A stretch of DNA of 64,000 nucleotides from Mercurialis annua (Eukaryota > Streptophyta > Magnoliopsida > Malpighiales > Euphorbiaceae): positions 2,552,001 to 2,616,000 of the forward strand of contig NC_065570.1 of assembly GCF_937616625.2 (NCBI RefSeq), written 5' to 3'. The position numbers and the translations under genes were made by a program. Of the stretch, positions 11,847 through 22,618 are shown one piece after another. The notes below the pieces were generated by a model that searched no databases, was not told where the DNA came from, and was given only the letters and a program-made list of their open reading frames with translations. Every line of letters starts with the position of its first letter. The first letter of the stretch is position 1.

Positions 11847-13323
11847 TTAATGGCTTCCACGGCTAATCATTTCCTTATACTGATTCAAAGACTCTTGCCT
11901 CTGCATTCTCATCTCCTCGTTAAACTTATTAATAAACGCTTCAACTCGTCTGTTCAACTCGTCCTGACCCAGTGACGGCTCTTTTTTCAGCTTACCATCA
12001 CCACCGGAAGAAGAGTATCCGTTGTTGACAGGTGTCGCCTGATAATTGGTTCTATCCTTGAACGTCTCTGATTTCTTCGGTGCATGTGAGTTCAAATCAG
12101 ATCCGTTAACCGGACGGCCATAATCAAACGTGTCTGATTTTTTCAAGTGCCTAGTTAACGGCATTGCTCTTCCTTCCGTTATCGTTTTCCACGTGTTTTC
12201 TAACGTCTCCTGCCGTTTTGGCTTGGCCACTCTCAACGCTCTTCCACCTACAAAATTTGAAAAATAAAAACAAATTTATTGATTATTAAATTACTGAATT
12301 GTCCTAACAACACTACCTTAAAGAAGCGTAGACCTGGGGGCAATTTTGAATTATTATCACTTAAAAGCGTCGACTATAATTTGACTTCTATTTTGTCGTG
12401 CTAAATTCAAATTCAAGTGTAGTGTTAGATAAAACGACGACATTTCAAATCAAGAAGAACAAATAAGACATAACTAAACTATAATTTTGAAATACGGCGC
12501 CGGAATTTTTTCAATTGACCGACGCCGACCAAAGAAAACGCCGTGTGATTTTGAACTTTGACGACCTAAATTTCTAGCCGTTAAGACTATTTTACTACTC
12601 TAACAGTGTTTTTGAAAATATAGAACAAAAAATTAGGCACAATCAATGCATACCTTCAGGACTGCCTTTGACAGGTTTCCGATGACCGAAACGAGAAGAA
12701 ACGAGAGGTTTCTCAGCCGGAATAAGAAGCTCAGGCAGATTTTCCGATGACTGAATCTTCTTCGAAGGAATCCACGTAGATTGAGAGATTGTAAAGTCAT
12801 ATTCATCTTCTTTCTTAACACTGTTCTCCGCCACAAAAACAGTCCGCTTATCTTCAAAAACGCTAGCAATAACCATCTCCTCCATCTCTCGTTTCTCGTA
12901 AACTTCCGGCAGCGCCTCAGTCAGCTCCAGACCTAAACCGCCGTAATCAGATCTAATCTCTTCCGCCACCGCCGCCGCCGTAGTAGAAATCTTCATATCG
13001 TAGTCATGAAACTGAAGATCCGTTTCATTTACAGTAATCTCCGGAGTAGGTACTTTCTCCTGCTGCCGGTGCTGATCTTGATCGTCTCCATGGCTATGAT
13101 GAAACCTTGAAGAAGCAGCAATGGTGATGATTATACAGTTAAGAACAACGTAAAGATACGGTGGTTTAAGCCACGAACAGAACGAACTCCATAAATTCAG
13201 AGCTTGATAGTTAACGGAGAAATCCATAACTAACGGCGCCGTTACTCTAAAAAGCAAAGCCAGCGATAAGATTCCACTGGAAATGAATACAATTTGAAGT
13301 GATGAGAGTGAGAGTAAACCCAT
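11847..13323 (-). CDS. DUF4408/DUF761 domain protein (2 exons, 356 aa)
   Basis: Plant-specific membrane-anchored protein of unknown biochemical role. Exon 1 is 13323-12654, exon 2 is 12247-11847. The splice sites (GT at 12653-12652, AG at 12249-12248) join in frame and give 1071 bp ending in a stop. The N-terminus carries two hydrophobic segments (about residues 8-32 and 53-70) typical of DUF4408. A long hydrophilic, acidic middle follows. The C-terminus has the DUF761 signature RRVEAFINKFNEEMRMQRQE with QESLNQYKEMI. DUF761 tails are often found in 'cotton fibre protein' homologues. The start is the first Met of the frame, placed before the hydrophobic segment. The gene is intact with no breaks. 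Family assignment is sound; function is not known. Confidence 0.87.
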
Positions 13324-13407
13324 TTTTTTTTGTTTGCTTACCTTTGGGAAATGGAGAGGATTATTAGTGTGGATGGATATGGAGTAACGGTGGGGAAGCG
13401 GTGGTGG

Positions 13408-13415
13408 TTATATAG
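13408..13415 (-). promoter_or_regulatory. TATA box of the DUF4408/DUF761 gene
   Basis: On the minus strand the sequence is CTATATAA, about 90 bp upstream of the ATG at 13323. Motif and spacing suit a plant TATA box with a short leader. No transcript evidence is available here. Confidence 0.55.
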
Positions 13416-13806
13416 AGGTGGAGTGTGGGGACAGGGTTTTTGGGGGATTTTAGATCGTTGGATTCACGCGGGAGTGGGTGTGGACGGTTGTGATTTGCGG
13501 AAGGTGTTTGTGGGTGTATAGGGGGGAGGAGGTGACGTACTCGTGTGGTGTGGGATCTTCTATAGTATTGTGTACTTGGTTTGTTTTTCTTATGTTTAAT
13601 ACTTTTATTTAAAGAGTTTCAAAAAAAAAATACTTTAATTTAAAGATAATGGTGGAGCCTCTATTATATTTTTTTTATATATACAATGGTTGTGATTTTA
13701 TTTATTTTAAATCTCTCTTTTTGATAATATATATCAATTGGAAAAAATATAAGATAACATATATGTTATATTTTACTTTATTTTTGTAAAGACAAAAAAA
13801 TATAAT

Positions 13807-13865
13807 GATATATATATATATATATATATTTTTTTTTTTTTAACAGATATATATATATATATATA
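13807..13865. repeat. (TA)n microsatellite split by a poly-T tract
   Basis: Two runs of alternating TA (13807-13829 and 13847-13865) separated by 13 T and AACAG. Simple low-complexity DNA. Confidence 0.95.
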
Positions 13866-15275
13866 CTCCAAAGTAAAATAGAGTTACAAAAATTGCTATG
13901 TGCTCTATCATATAATTCTATGCTTCATTAACCCAAAGTCACTCTAAAAAATTTATATACAAGAATAATCTTTCTATGTTTTAATTTAATTAATAATATA
14001 TTTAATTTACTATCTAAAAAGCTATATATATATATATTTATATTTTAAATATATTAAATACACCATATTTTCTATTTATTTTTCTAATAAGAGGATAAAA
14101 AAAATTATCAATTACAATAAAATTATTTAAAAATATGTATTCTCTGTAGCCACATGCACAATGATAGTAGATATACACAAGTAATTTTGAAAGAACTTTT
14201 GTATCTGAATCTCGCTTTTCCAATCCGATTATCAAAATTATAAATTATTTTTATTTAGATTAAAACAATAATAACTTAAATAGAGAGAGTATTGTATATA
14301 TTTAATTTACACTCTCCATCCTCCCCATTTCATTATGTAGATATTCTTATTTAATTTAAAATTTCATTTCATACTATTAATGACGCTAAAAATGCATGTA
14401 TGAAATAATTACTTTGGATTTCATAATTCACAATTATTTTAGCATTCATAAATTTAAAATTGATAATATTTTAAATAATTATTTTGGATAGAAATAATTC
14501 ATAACATTGCATGTGTTATTCAAGAAAGAGATCTTTCCTAGAGACCTTTTTGGTGTCATCTTTTATTTCTTGAAAGTGTGTATAAAGAAACACAAAAATG
14601 AAGCATTTCGGAGTGTAATTGAGTAGTGGCCGGCTAATTATAGTCTTTTTACATGTCAGAAACAAATTAAATATTTAAATGTATCAAAACCTCAACGGTC
14701 ATATTATTGACCGTTACTCACGGAGTTTGTATCAAGATCCCTTGGCGCTGATCCAGTGGGTGCGGGCTGGCTAGCCATTGGCACGTGACCAGCTTACTGG
14801 TGGGTACAGCCCGAACCGACCATCTTTTTCCACACTACTACTTGTTAGTTCCAAAAATATTGCAATTGGCAATAAAGCTACCATTGGTATGGGCTAGTTG
14901 AGTTATGAGTGCATTTTCGTCATCCAAATAAAATAAATTCAATTAATTGTAACTGATTTTTTTTAATCCAATCATAATCAAAATTTAAAAATAAATTGTA
15001 ATTAAATTAAAATTATTATTTGTTTGACCGGTCATTTTAGTTACTCTAATGATTAATAAATATAATTAATTTTTATAATTTTAGTGTTAATTTTTAATTT
15101 TATATGTTTGTGTGTGTGTTGGGGTGGGGGCACATTGATATGTTAGTTTTGTAAAAAAAATGATGCTATTTCTTTTATAAAAAAATTGAACTGAATTAAT
15201 TAAAATATTTAAAGTTTTATTCAGAATATTTTAATTAATAATAATGATATTTGGAAAGGTATCTTTTAATTAAAG
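13866..15275. other. Intergenic DNA, nothing recognised
   Basis: AT-rich. A short GC-richer island at about 14735-14825 has no coding or repeat signature that I recognise. No gene found on either strand. Confidence 0.6.
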
Positions 15276-15285
15276 TTAAAAACTA

Positions 15286-16345
15286 TAATTATTTCATTAT
15301 TATTAAAACTCTGATAATGATGCATCTCTCCCACATTTGGAAAGGTATCTTTTATTCTTGTGTTAATAATAATGATATTTGGTCGTGTTTTAAAAATTCG
15401 GCAACAATGGTCTTGGGTAATGGCAATGATATTCGGTTCTGGAAAGATAATTGGACGACAGGCCCTCTTAATCTTTCATACCCAGATCTCTTTCATCTTT
15501 GCCGCAACAAAGATGCTTCTGTTTCTGATATTTTTAATTCAGACCTTCAGCATTTCATGAGGTTTTGTTGGGCGCGTCGTCTTCGTATTGGCGAGCAGCA
15601 ACGGTTGAGGAACCTAGTTCAGCAGCTTCCGGTTATCTCAGAGCTGCAGTCCACGCAAGACAAACCTGCATGGCTGAGGGATAGGCAATACAGCTCGGCT
15701 TCCATGTCCAAGCTGCTTCACGCCAATACTTCTTACCGGCCTTCTTCTTTCCTCCTGCAGCGAATATGGAAGGAGGTTCTCCCGCCTAGGATTCAATTTT
15801 TCGGTTGGTTATTAGCTAGAGATCGTATCTCTTCTAAAGCTACTTTGGTAAGGAGAGGGATTTTGCATCATGATTTATCTTCTTGTTCTATTTGTTCAGA
15901 GGTAGAATCGAGCATTCATATTGTTTTGCATTGTCATTTTGCTTGGCAATTTTGGTCTACTTTATTATCGAGGTGCAACGTTAGCTGGGTATCTCCGGGG
16001 TCTTTGGATGAATTCTTTACTCAATGGATCTCATTGTCAGACGGAAGACATCGCAAGCTTTGGAAGCTTTTTTGGTTTTATGGTATTTGGCATTTATGGA
16101 AGGCTAGAAACAAACGGGTTTTTGAGGATGAACCATCAGATGCGATATCTTTGGTTTTTTGGACCGTTTGTAAGGCAGTTGATTTTCACAGATCGCATAA
16201 TCGAGGATTTTCATACACGAGCAGTGATGTTTTTAGAAGCATAGAGTTATTCTGTAATTTTTATTAACATTGTCCTATTTTGCCTCTCTTTTGCCATCCA
16301 TCATTTTGGATGAGCTAATTCATTGATCATTTATCCAAAAAAAAA
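15286..16345 (+). mobile_element. 5'-truncated LINE (L1-like) remnant
   Basis: The sequence ends with a short non-coding 3' tail and an A-run (about 16337-16345). It is flanked by a possible 10-bp target duplication TTAAAAACTA (15276-15285 and 16346-16355). The duplication is AT-rich, so its support is moderate. Only the 3' part of ORF2 remains, as expected from incomplete reverse transcription. Short segments near the 5' end (AATAATAATGATATTTGG and TTTGGAAAGGTATCTTTT) occur twice, at about 15236-15266 and 15335-15383. Confidence 0.75.
15320..16267 (+). pseudogene. LINE ORF2 C-terminal fragment (zf-RVT region)
   Basis: About 315 residues of the region downstream of the reverse transcriptase in plant L1 elements. 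It has the post-RT block NGNDIRFWKDNW followed by the zf-RVT zinc-binding domain, with KEVLPPRIQFFGWLLARDRI, the cysteine pattern CSICSEVESSIHIVLHC and a following W-rich motif. The endonuclease and reverse transcriptase domains are absent. The frame is open to a TAA at 16265-16267, suggesting a fairly recent insertion, but it cannot be autonomous. Upstream in-frame codons (15251 onward) are target DNA, not LINE. Confidence 0.85.
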
Positions 16346-16937
16346 TTAAAAACTAAACTAAATATAAATTTGAGTTTTATTTATTCAGGTTTAGTATAAA
16401 TGAATACTGCACACTAATGTCAGTATGGGCTATAAATTTATGAAGGTCCTGAAATAATCCCATCGCCCATTATTTGGTCAAAAGATATGAATTGTGAAAT
16501 AGCCATCAATTTAGACTATATATAATTAATTAGCTCCCACTTCACTATTATTTTTAAAATTTAATAAACAGATACTTCATGCACTTCACTTGCTCATGAT
16601 CTCATGAATATACTCAGAATAATGTACATATGTATAACTCAAATAATTATTTCATACATTTATTATATCATGTCATTCTTATATAAAATATAAGATATGA
16701 AATATTAAAATATATTTTATAATAAATTTTTTATTGTTAAAAATATTATTATTCTATTAATTTGCTATACAAATAACTTATAACACAACGAATGTTTGGA
16801 CCTTTTTTATATAATTTAATTCCAAACTTACATTTAAATAAAAACTGGAAATTGTCTATTTTTAGTAATATTTTACATAAATTAATAAATATAATAAGTA
16901 ATGATTCAAATTATTCGTATAACTAGATCTAATGACA

Positions 16938-17045
16938 TAATTTTTTTAGGTATACTCAGTCCATCACATTATCCGTATACTAAGCCTATCGCATTATGAC
17001 ACATCATCAAAATAGTGGCACTATCGTAATTATCTATCTTAATGA
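16938..17045 (+). repeat. Half copy of the 222-bp foldback MITE family
   Basis: Contains ACTCAGTCCATCACATTATC and a following GTGGCACTATCGTAATTAT, as in one arm of the elements at 40105 and 40404. The second arm is not visible, so this is an eroded or truncated copy. The rest of 16356-17947 is AT-rich with no gene. Confidence 0.5.
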
Positions 17046-17149
17046 CAATATATATCCATTTCAAGATAATCAAACATATAACTAATTATATGTGATAATA
17101 TAATATAAATGGAATAGCTACGAGTCACCTAGAAACCAATAAATAAATT

Positions 17150-17460
17150 TCATCGAAAAAATTTCATACCAAATAACTATAGCTCAAAAAACAGAGATAA
17201 TACAGAGTCGAGCTAACACCAAATTAAGATGATTAAAGAACAACATAATCGACTTAACATAAGAAATAACATAGCCGAACTATAACTAAAGAGCAATATA
17301 GTTGAGTTAAGACAAAAAAAATAACATAACCAAGCTAAGATAAGATATAGCATAACCTATGAGAGCAATATAGCTGAACTATGACTAGAAAAACACGACC
17401 AAGACGATACAAAAACAACATAGCCGAGCTATAGTTGGAAATAGACTAACCGAAAGATCA
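17150..17460. repeat. Degenerate tandem-like repeat
   Basis: The phrase AACATAGCCGAGCTAT and variants (ACATAGCCGAACTATAACTA, CAATATAGCTGAACTATGAC) recur at irregular spacing of roughly 35-60 bp. No coding frame follows the period. Origin unknown. Confidence 0.45.
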
Positions 17461-17947
17461 AGAGGAGGGAACCACAAAAGTTTTCTAAAAATAGAACATC
17501 TAACACCATGATCTTGACGTATTCTTCTAAAAAGAATAACAAATTTGTACACATCATCCCACCTCTAATAAATTTATCCACGGCAGTATTTCATTTATGT
17601 ACACAACTTCAGGTAAACTGTAAAAGTTAATATTTTTTTCTCATACTCTTTATATAATTCTATCTGTATTCCTTTCTCTCACTCAAATACTAATTTGCTC
17701 GTCGGAGTGAATAATATTGAATCTTTTTTCGGCATTCTTCTGATCTATTTGTTTGTGTTTTTATGTGGATTTTAAGAGACTTGGACCGTAGATTATTCTT
17801 TGATTTGTCGATATATCAAATTTGAAAATATAGTTCAATAACTATCATCCACATTATCTACTTTTTAATCTTTCATAACGTATATGATCTTAATTTGGAT
17901 TTTTATTGTTTAAGAAAAAGAAGAAGTAATGTGAACATTTATTAATA

Positions 17948-18285
17948 GGCTTAATACATAGTTTGACTTCTGAACTTGTACCCTTTTACCCATCTAACCC
18001 CTAAACTTAACGTCTCACCTATCGAACCTATGAACTTGTTAAATAATCCGATTTGACCCCTGAACTTGATAAATATGCAAATATTGAACCCTTCGTGTCC
18101 ACCTGTCACTTGAAACGTTCTAGAAGAAATTGTGTACGGAGGGGTTCAATGTTTACGTATTTATCAAGTTCGGGGGTCAAATCGGGTTATTTAACAATTT
18201 CAGGGGTTCGATAGGTGAGACGTTAAGTTTGGAGGTTAGATGGGTAAAAGGGTACAAGTTCAGGGGTCAAACTATGTATTAAGCC
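17948..18285. mobile_element. Foldback MITE (338 bp), GGC...GCC ends, 10-bp TSD
   Basis: A palindromic element starting GGCTTAATACATAGTTTGAC and ending with its reverse complement. It is flanked by TTTATTAATA on both sides (17938-17947, 18286-18295). The arms read as a series of CCCCTGAACTTG-like blocks. The central loop carries GTCCACCTGTCACTTGAAAC. It is the same length as the copy at 45142-45479, but the loop lies in the opposite orientation. No coding capacity. Confidence 0.9.
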
Positions 18286-18295
18286 TTTATTAATA

Positions 18296-19614
18296 CGTCT
18301 GGTTAGCGATGATATATACATAACACTTGCGTTCCTTAGGTAAAGGACACGAATGAGAGTAATATAGATTAGTATGATGCATTCGTTGACTTAATTGGAG
18401 ATAGATTGACTATTAACAAACGATTAAATAAATTATAGATCAATTCAACATTTAATCATTTTTCTAATTGATTTTTCCTTGATAAAATTTCGTGGACCTT
18501 TCTTATAGGTAAAGTCTCCTAAAGTCAACATGGTTTTGTAGTGGCTTTATTTAGTTTCTAGATTACTTTTAATCACTTCGACTAAATATATAAATTTCAA
18601 ATTAATTATTGATAGGATAAAAAAGTTATAAATTTATAAAATTGTCCTTACAAAAACCATTTAAATTGTATTTTCTAAATGAAAAATTTACATTTATATT
18701 TCTTTTAAATTTATTTATATTTATATTTAAATCAAATAGTGAGATCTTTAAATCTATTCATTTTATTATTTTTAATTTAAAATTTTAAAATCTTCAATTT
18801 AAATTGTAAATATCAAAATTAATTTACTAAATTTGGAGTAAGATGCCATCCTATCCGGTGGATCTATCTTAATACACGTTTTGCTCTTAAAATTCAACCT
18901 TGTATTACAATTTAGGAGATGCGAGTGAATACACGTACCATAATAAAATTATATAATAAGATGTAGGTAGCCATCGGAATCAAACAGATAGTTATAACAA
19001 ATAAAAAAATCTAATCAATCAACATAAATTAAATCCAGCAAAAAGATAGAAAGCTTTTGAGGGTGTCATATGCCATTAGCTTTGAGTTAGTAAAATATTG
19101 CTAGCATTTTAAAATTTGATTTAGGAGGAAATTTTTATTGTATTTTTCAACATTTTTAAGAAATGCAAAATTTAACTCTTAATTAAAAACAAATTTAGAA
19201 ATAAAAATCCAATATACTTTTATTTATCTTTCAATGGTTAAAATTTAAAAAATTAAAATTAAAATTCAAAGTTAAAATAAAATAAAAGACAAATGGATAG
19301 ATTATACAAAGATAAAAAAATTGGATAAATTAAATTAACTACAAAATTAGATAAATTTGCAACGACATTATCAAATTAAAATAAATTTATAAATTTTAAA
19401 AACTTGAAATAAAAATATAAAAGGAAAAATTGCTTAATCTTTTACATTTTTTAAGCCATTTTGAATTCAAGCAATCAGAATCAATAAATAATGTGATAAA
19501 TACTTACTTGAAGCAAAATAAATTTTTTTTCTTTCGAGCAAACTTTTTGTGTAATCGAAAGTTAATTAAGCATTTATTATAAAAAATTAAATTTACATAT
19601 TAACTACTCCCTCC
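18296..19614. other. AT-rich intergenic DNA, nothing recognised
   Basis: Only short chance open frames. No structured repeat, gene or RNA signature found. Confidence 0.6.
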
Positions 19615-19616
19615 GT

Positions 19617-19865
19617 CCCGTTTAAGAAGTCCCATATTCTATTTTGGGATGTCCCATTTGAAAAGTCCCATTACTATTTTTAGAATGCTTTTCTATTGAA
19701 TACCCTATTTTACCCCCTCTTTTAGTTATCTTAAAATAGTTATATGAAAATTCCACTATCATTAATAGGGGCAAAACATGAAAAAACATGAAAGACAAAG
19801 ATAATTAATATTTTCTTAATCTGTGTGTAAAGTCAAATGGGACTTTTAAAGTGGGACAGAGGGAA
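19617..19865. mobile_element. Stowaway-like MITE
   Basis: Begins CTCCCTCCGTCCCGTTTAAG and ends GTGGGACAGAGGGAA, with TA on each side (19615-19616, 19866-19867). These are the ends and target of Stowaway (Tc1/mariner-derived) MITEs. About 249 bp, non-coding. Confidence 0.85.
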
Positions 19866-20094
19866 TATCCGTTAAATTTGTGGGGCAAACCATGACCTTG
19901 TGAAAAAAGAATACAGTATGTAAGAAAATTGTGGCTAGAATTAATACATAATTTAAGAGGTGTGAACGTTTGAATGTTCATGTCTAATCAATAACTAGAA
20001 AATCCTCCATATTTAAATTAAGAGTCAGTTATTGGCAGTTAAACTGATCTAATCGTCGGTTCATATTATGACACAACATTTGTTTGACTAGTAA

Positions 20095-20150
20095 TATCTA
20101 TATCTATACTTCTATATCTATATCTATATCTATATCTATATATATACTAT
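20095..20150. repeat. (TATCTA)n-like microsatellite
   Basis: Hexamer-like TATCTATATC repeats adjoining, and partly overlapping, the 5' end of the Helitron at 20135. The overlap makes the exact Helitron start uncertain by one or two repeat units. Confidence 0.85.
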
Positions 20151-20685
20151 ATATAAAAGCACGGAGGGGGGGACAAGCACTTTTACTAAAAAAACCCTTA
20201 CTAATTGATTATATAATTAAAGGCTCTATAGTAATTTACTAATTATTTATAACTACATATAGAATTAAAATAATTATTTAATTAGTATAGAATTCTATTG
20301 CAATAAGGATAGAACGTATAATGACTACTATTTATAACTATAATACTATAAACTTAGAAATATGATAAGGTAAAATAAAAAGATATTACGACAATTTTTA
20401 ATGAAAATTGTAAAACAAGAATCTGAATTTGGTAAAGTTTTTTTCTTTTTGGTAATACTTGATTCTCAAAATCTTTAGTTTAAAGCTTTATTTTAAATAA
20501 AAATTAGATTAATTTTTAATTAAACTAATAATATTGAATTAGATTTATAAAGACATTAGCATTTTGTTATGAACTAATTTTTTTTATGAATAAGACATTA
20601 ACACGTAAAATCTGAATTTAATTAATATAAAAAACTTGACGAGTTATATTACGAGCCACGTGCGTAGCACGTAATTCAAAACTAG
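20135..20685 (+). mobile_element. Short non-autonomous Helitron
   Basis: Has a 5' TC start (TCTATATATATACTATATAT) followed by AAAAGCACGG. The 3' end has a hairpin ACGTGC-GTA-GCACGT, then AATTCAAAACTAG, then T. The TC...CTAG ends, a hairpin about 10 bp from the 3' end, insertion between A and T, and lack of target duplication are the Helitron signature. At 551 bp it has no Rep/helicase coding region. A related 3' end lies at 3826 on the minus strand. Confidence 0.82.
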
Positions 20686-20937
20686 TACTTATAAAAAGTA
20701 AATAAATTTTTGTGTCGAAGGATTCTGCTATATGAAATTATAAATTAAAGAAGATTATATTTTTGTGTTGAAAGATGATTATTCTGCTTCTTCAAGTAAT
20801 TGAAACCCAAATTACTCAACAGATCAATGGACGGTTTATTCAAATACGAGCAAGCGGGAAAAGTCAACAGATCGGAAAGTCCCGATCAGTTAATTTTCTC
20901 CATTTAGAGTTCATATTGATAAACTATACGGACTTGC

Positions 20938-20995
<58 letters not shown>

Positions 20996-21404
20996 AAAAT
21001 TAATTATTTTATATTAACTGATAAGAAATGTAGAAAAAGAATCCAAATTACCAAAGAAAATTTTCAAATTAATATCAGCATGATGATCAATGAAATTGTA
21101 ATAATTAAGCATAAAGTGTTAATTTATCATTAACAAATTAACGATGTGATAACATTGTACGTTTGCTTGGTTTGACTATATGAATGGTCAAGTCAACTAT
21201 AGGATTAAGTATATGGAAAATTATGCATGTGCATACACGTAGCTGTTCATTCATGTTAATTGTAGTATCGTCAATTTTTTTATTAATAAGACTAGCAATT
21301 TTAATTAATAAGACTAATGATCTGTAAAATGTAAATTATACTTAACTCTTACGGGAATCTAGCAAGATATTCAAACTAAAGCATTTGATTAGGCCACATA
21401 TGCC
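20686..21404. other. Intergenic DNA with a (GA)n microsatellite
   Basis: A run of 20 GA units lies at 20953-20992, preceded by (TA)n. Otherwise AT-rich with no gene or element recognised. Confidence 0.7.
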
Positions 21405-21413
21405 ATAGTTGAT

Positions 21414-21800
21414 GGGTTAATGACATGTTTATCTCACAAATTAATAAAATTTCTCATATTAGCCCGTGTTTAATTTTTTTTCTCAAATTGTGCTTTCTAG
21501 ACCGCGGAACACTTAAGCGGTTTGGAGTAAACCGCGGAAGTGTTCCGCGGTCTGCAGACGTGGCTCCATCTGGACGCAGATGGAGCCACGTCAGTGTAAA
21601 CCGCGGAAGAGTTCCGCGGTTTACAGTGACACGTCACTGTAAACCGCGGAACACTTCCGCGGTTTACAGAGGGAATTTATTCCCTCTGTCAGGGAATAAA
21701 TTCTCTGGCTGAGTAGTTGGCAGCCAGGGAATTTATTCCCTGACTGAGTAGTTGTAGACCGCGGAACATTTCCGCGGTCTACAACTACTATATAAGGGGG
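21414..21800 (+). repeat. Left MULE end: array of CCGCGG hairpins
   Basis: Successive hairpins include AAACCGCGGAA-GAG-TTCCGCGGTTT (21598-21622), a GACGTGGCTCCATCT palindrome (around 21557-21592), a further AAACCGCGGAA hairpin (around 21641-21666), GAGGGAATTTATTCCCTC (around 21669-21687) and AGACCGCGGAA/TTCCGCGGTCT (around 21755-21780). Modules face partners of the same type, in mirrored order, in the right end. Confidence 0.85.
21788..21796 (+). promoter_or_regulatory. TATA box of the MULE transposase
   Basis: CTATATAAG immediately inside the left inverted repeat. It is followed by a GA-rich leader (about 21830-21905). Position and sequence suit the promoter of the plus-strand transposase gene, whose first ATG with conserved coding is at 22619. 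Confidence 0.55.
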
Positions 21801-21810
21801 AATCCGTTCC

Positions 21811-22618
21811 CCCTTATCTCACAACCCATAGAGAGAAAATCTTAATTTTAGAGAGATAGAGATAGAGAGAGAGAGAAAAAATTGTTAGAGAGATAGAGAG
21901 AGAAAAATTTATTAAATCGGGGAATTATTGTGGAGAAGATTTTGCGGAGTCGGTTTTCGTGGTGGAATATTATTTTTCGTGGCGGAATATTATTTTTTGG
22001 CGTAGAATATTAATTTTTGGCGGAATTATCGGGTGAGTTTTTTAAATTTATGTTATTTTTAATTATTGAATGTAGTTAGATTTAAATGATGTTTGAAATG
22101 TAATTAGATTAAAATAATGTTTGAAATGTAGTTAGTTAAATAAATATAGTTAGATTTAGTTAATTTTTTTAAAAATATATATTATAAAATAAATTAGATT
22201 AATGTGTAAATAAAATTAGAATAATGTGTATAAAATTTATATAAATGTAAAATAGAGTAAATTAAAATTAGAAAATCGAATATATGAAATTTTTAGAATA
22301 TTTTTATATTAGGTTGGAATTAGTGAAAATATTAAAATTTATGTTTTATATTATATTAATAGATTCGATACTAAAAAATTAAATATAATAGGTATTTGTT
22401 TTTAACAGTATTTAGAGAAAATATAATTTTTCTATAACTGTAGGTTTGTGAAAAAAGTTAACATAAAATATTCATATTTACATTTAAATCGGCTAATTAT
22501 TAAAAATTTGAACTTGACATGTAGAATATTTGAATTATATTTTAAATGAGAGTAACCCTCTTTTTAATGAGCTGCCAGCCCTAAAAATGTAGTTAAAATT
22601 ATATTTTTTAATGTAGTA
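21811..22618 (+). other. MULE leader region
   Basis: GA-rich leader followed by AT-rich sequence, probably containing a 5' untranslated intron. GGGTGAGTTT at about 22030 is a possible donor. The short sequence GAGCTGCCAGCCCTAAAAAT appears twice, at about 22569 and 22630, a small direct duplication spanning the start codon. Confidence 0.4.

Noticed and set aside
14735..14825. GC-richer island that could be an RNA gene
   Set aside because: No cloverleaf, snoRNA box or other recognisable structure could be drawn from the sequence.
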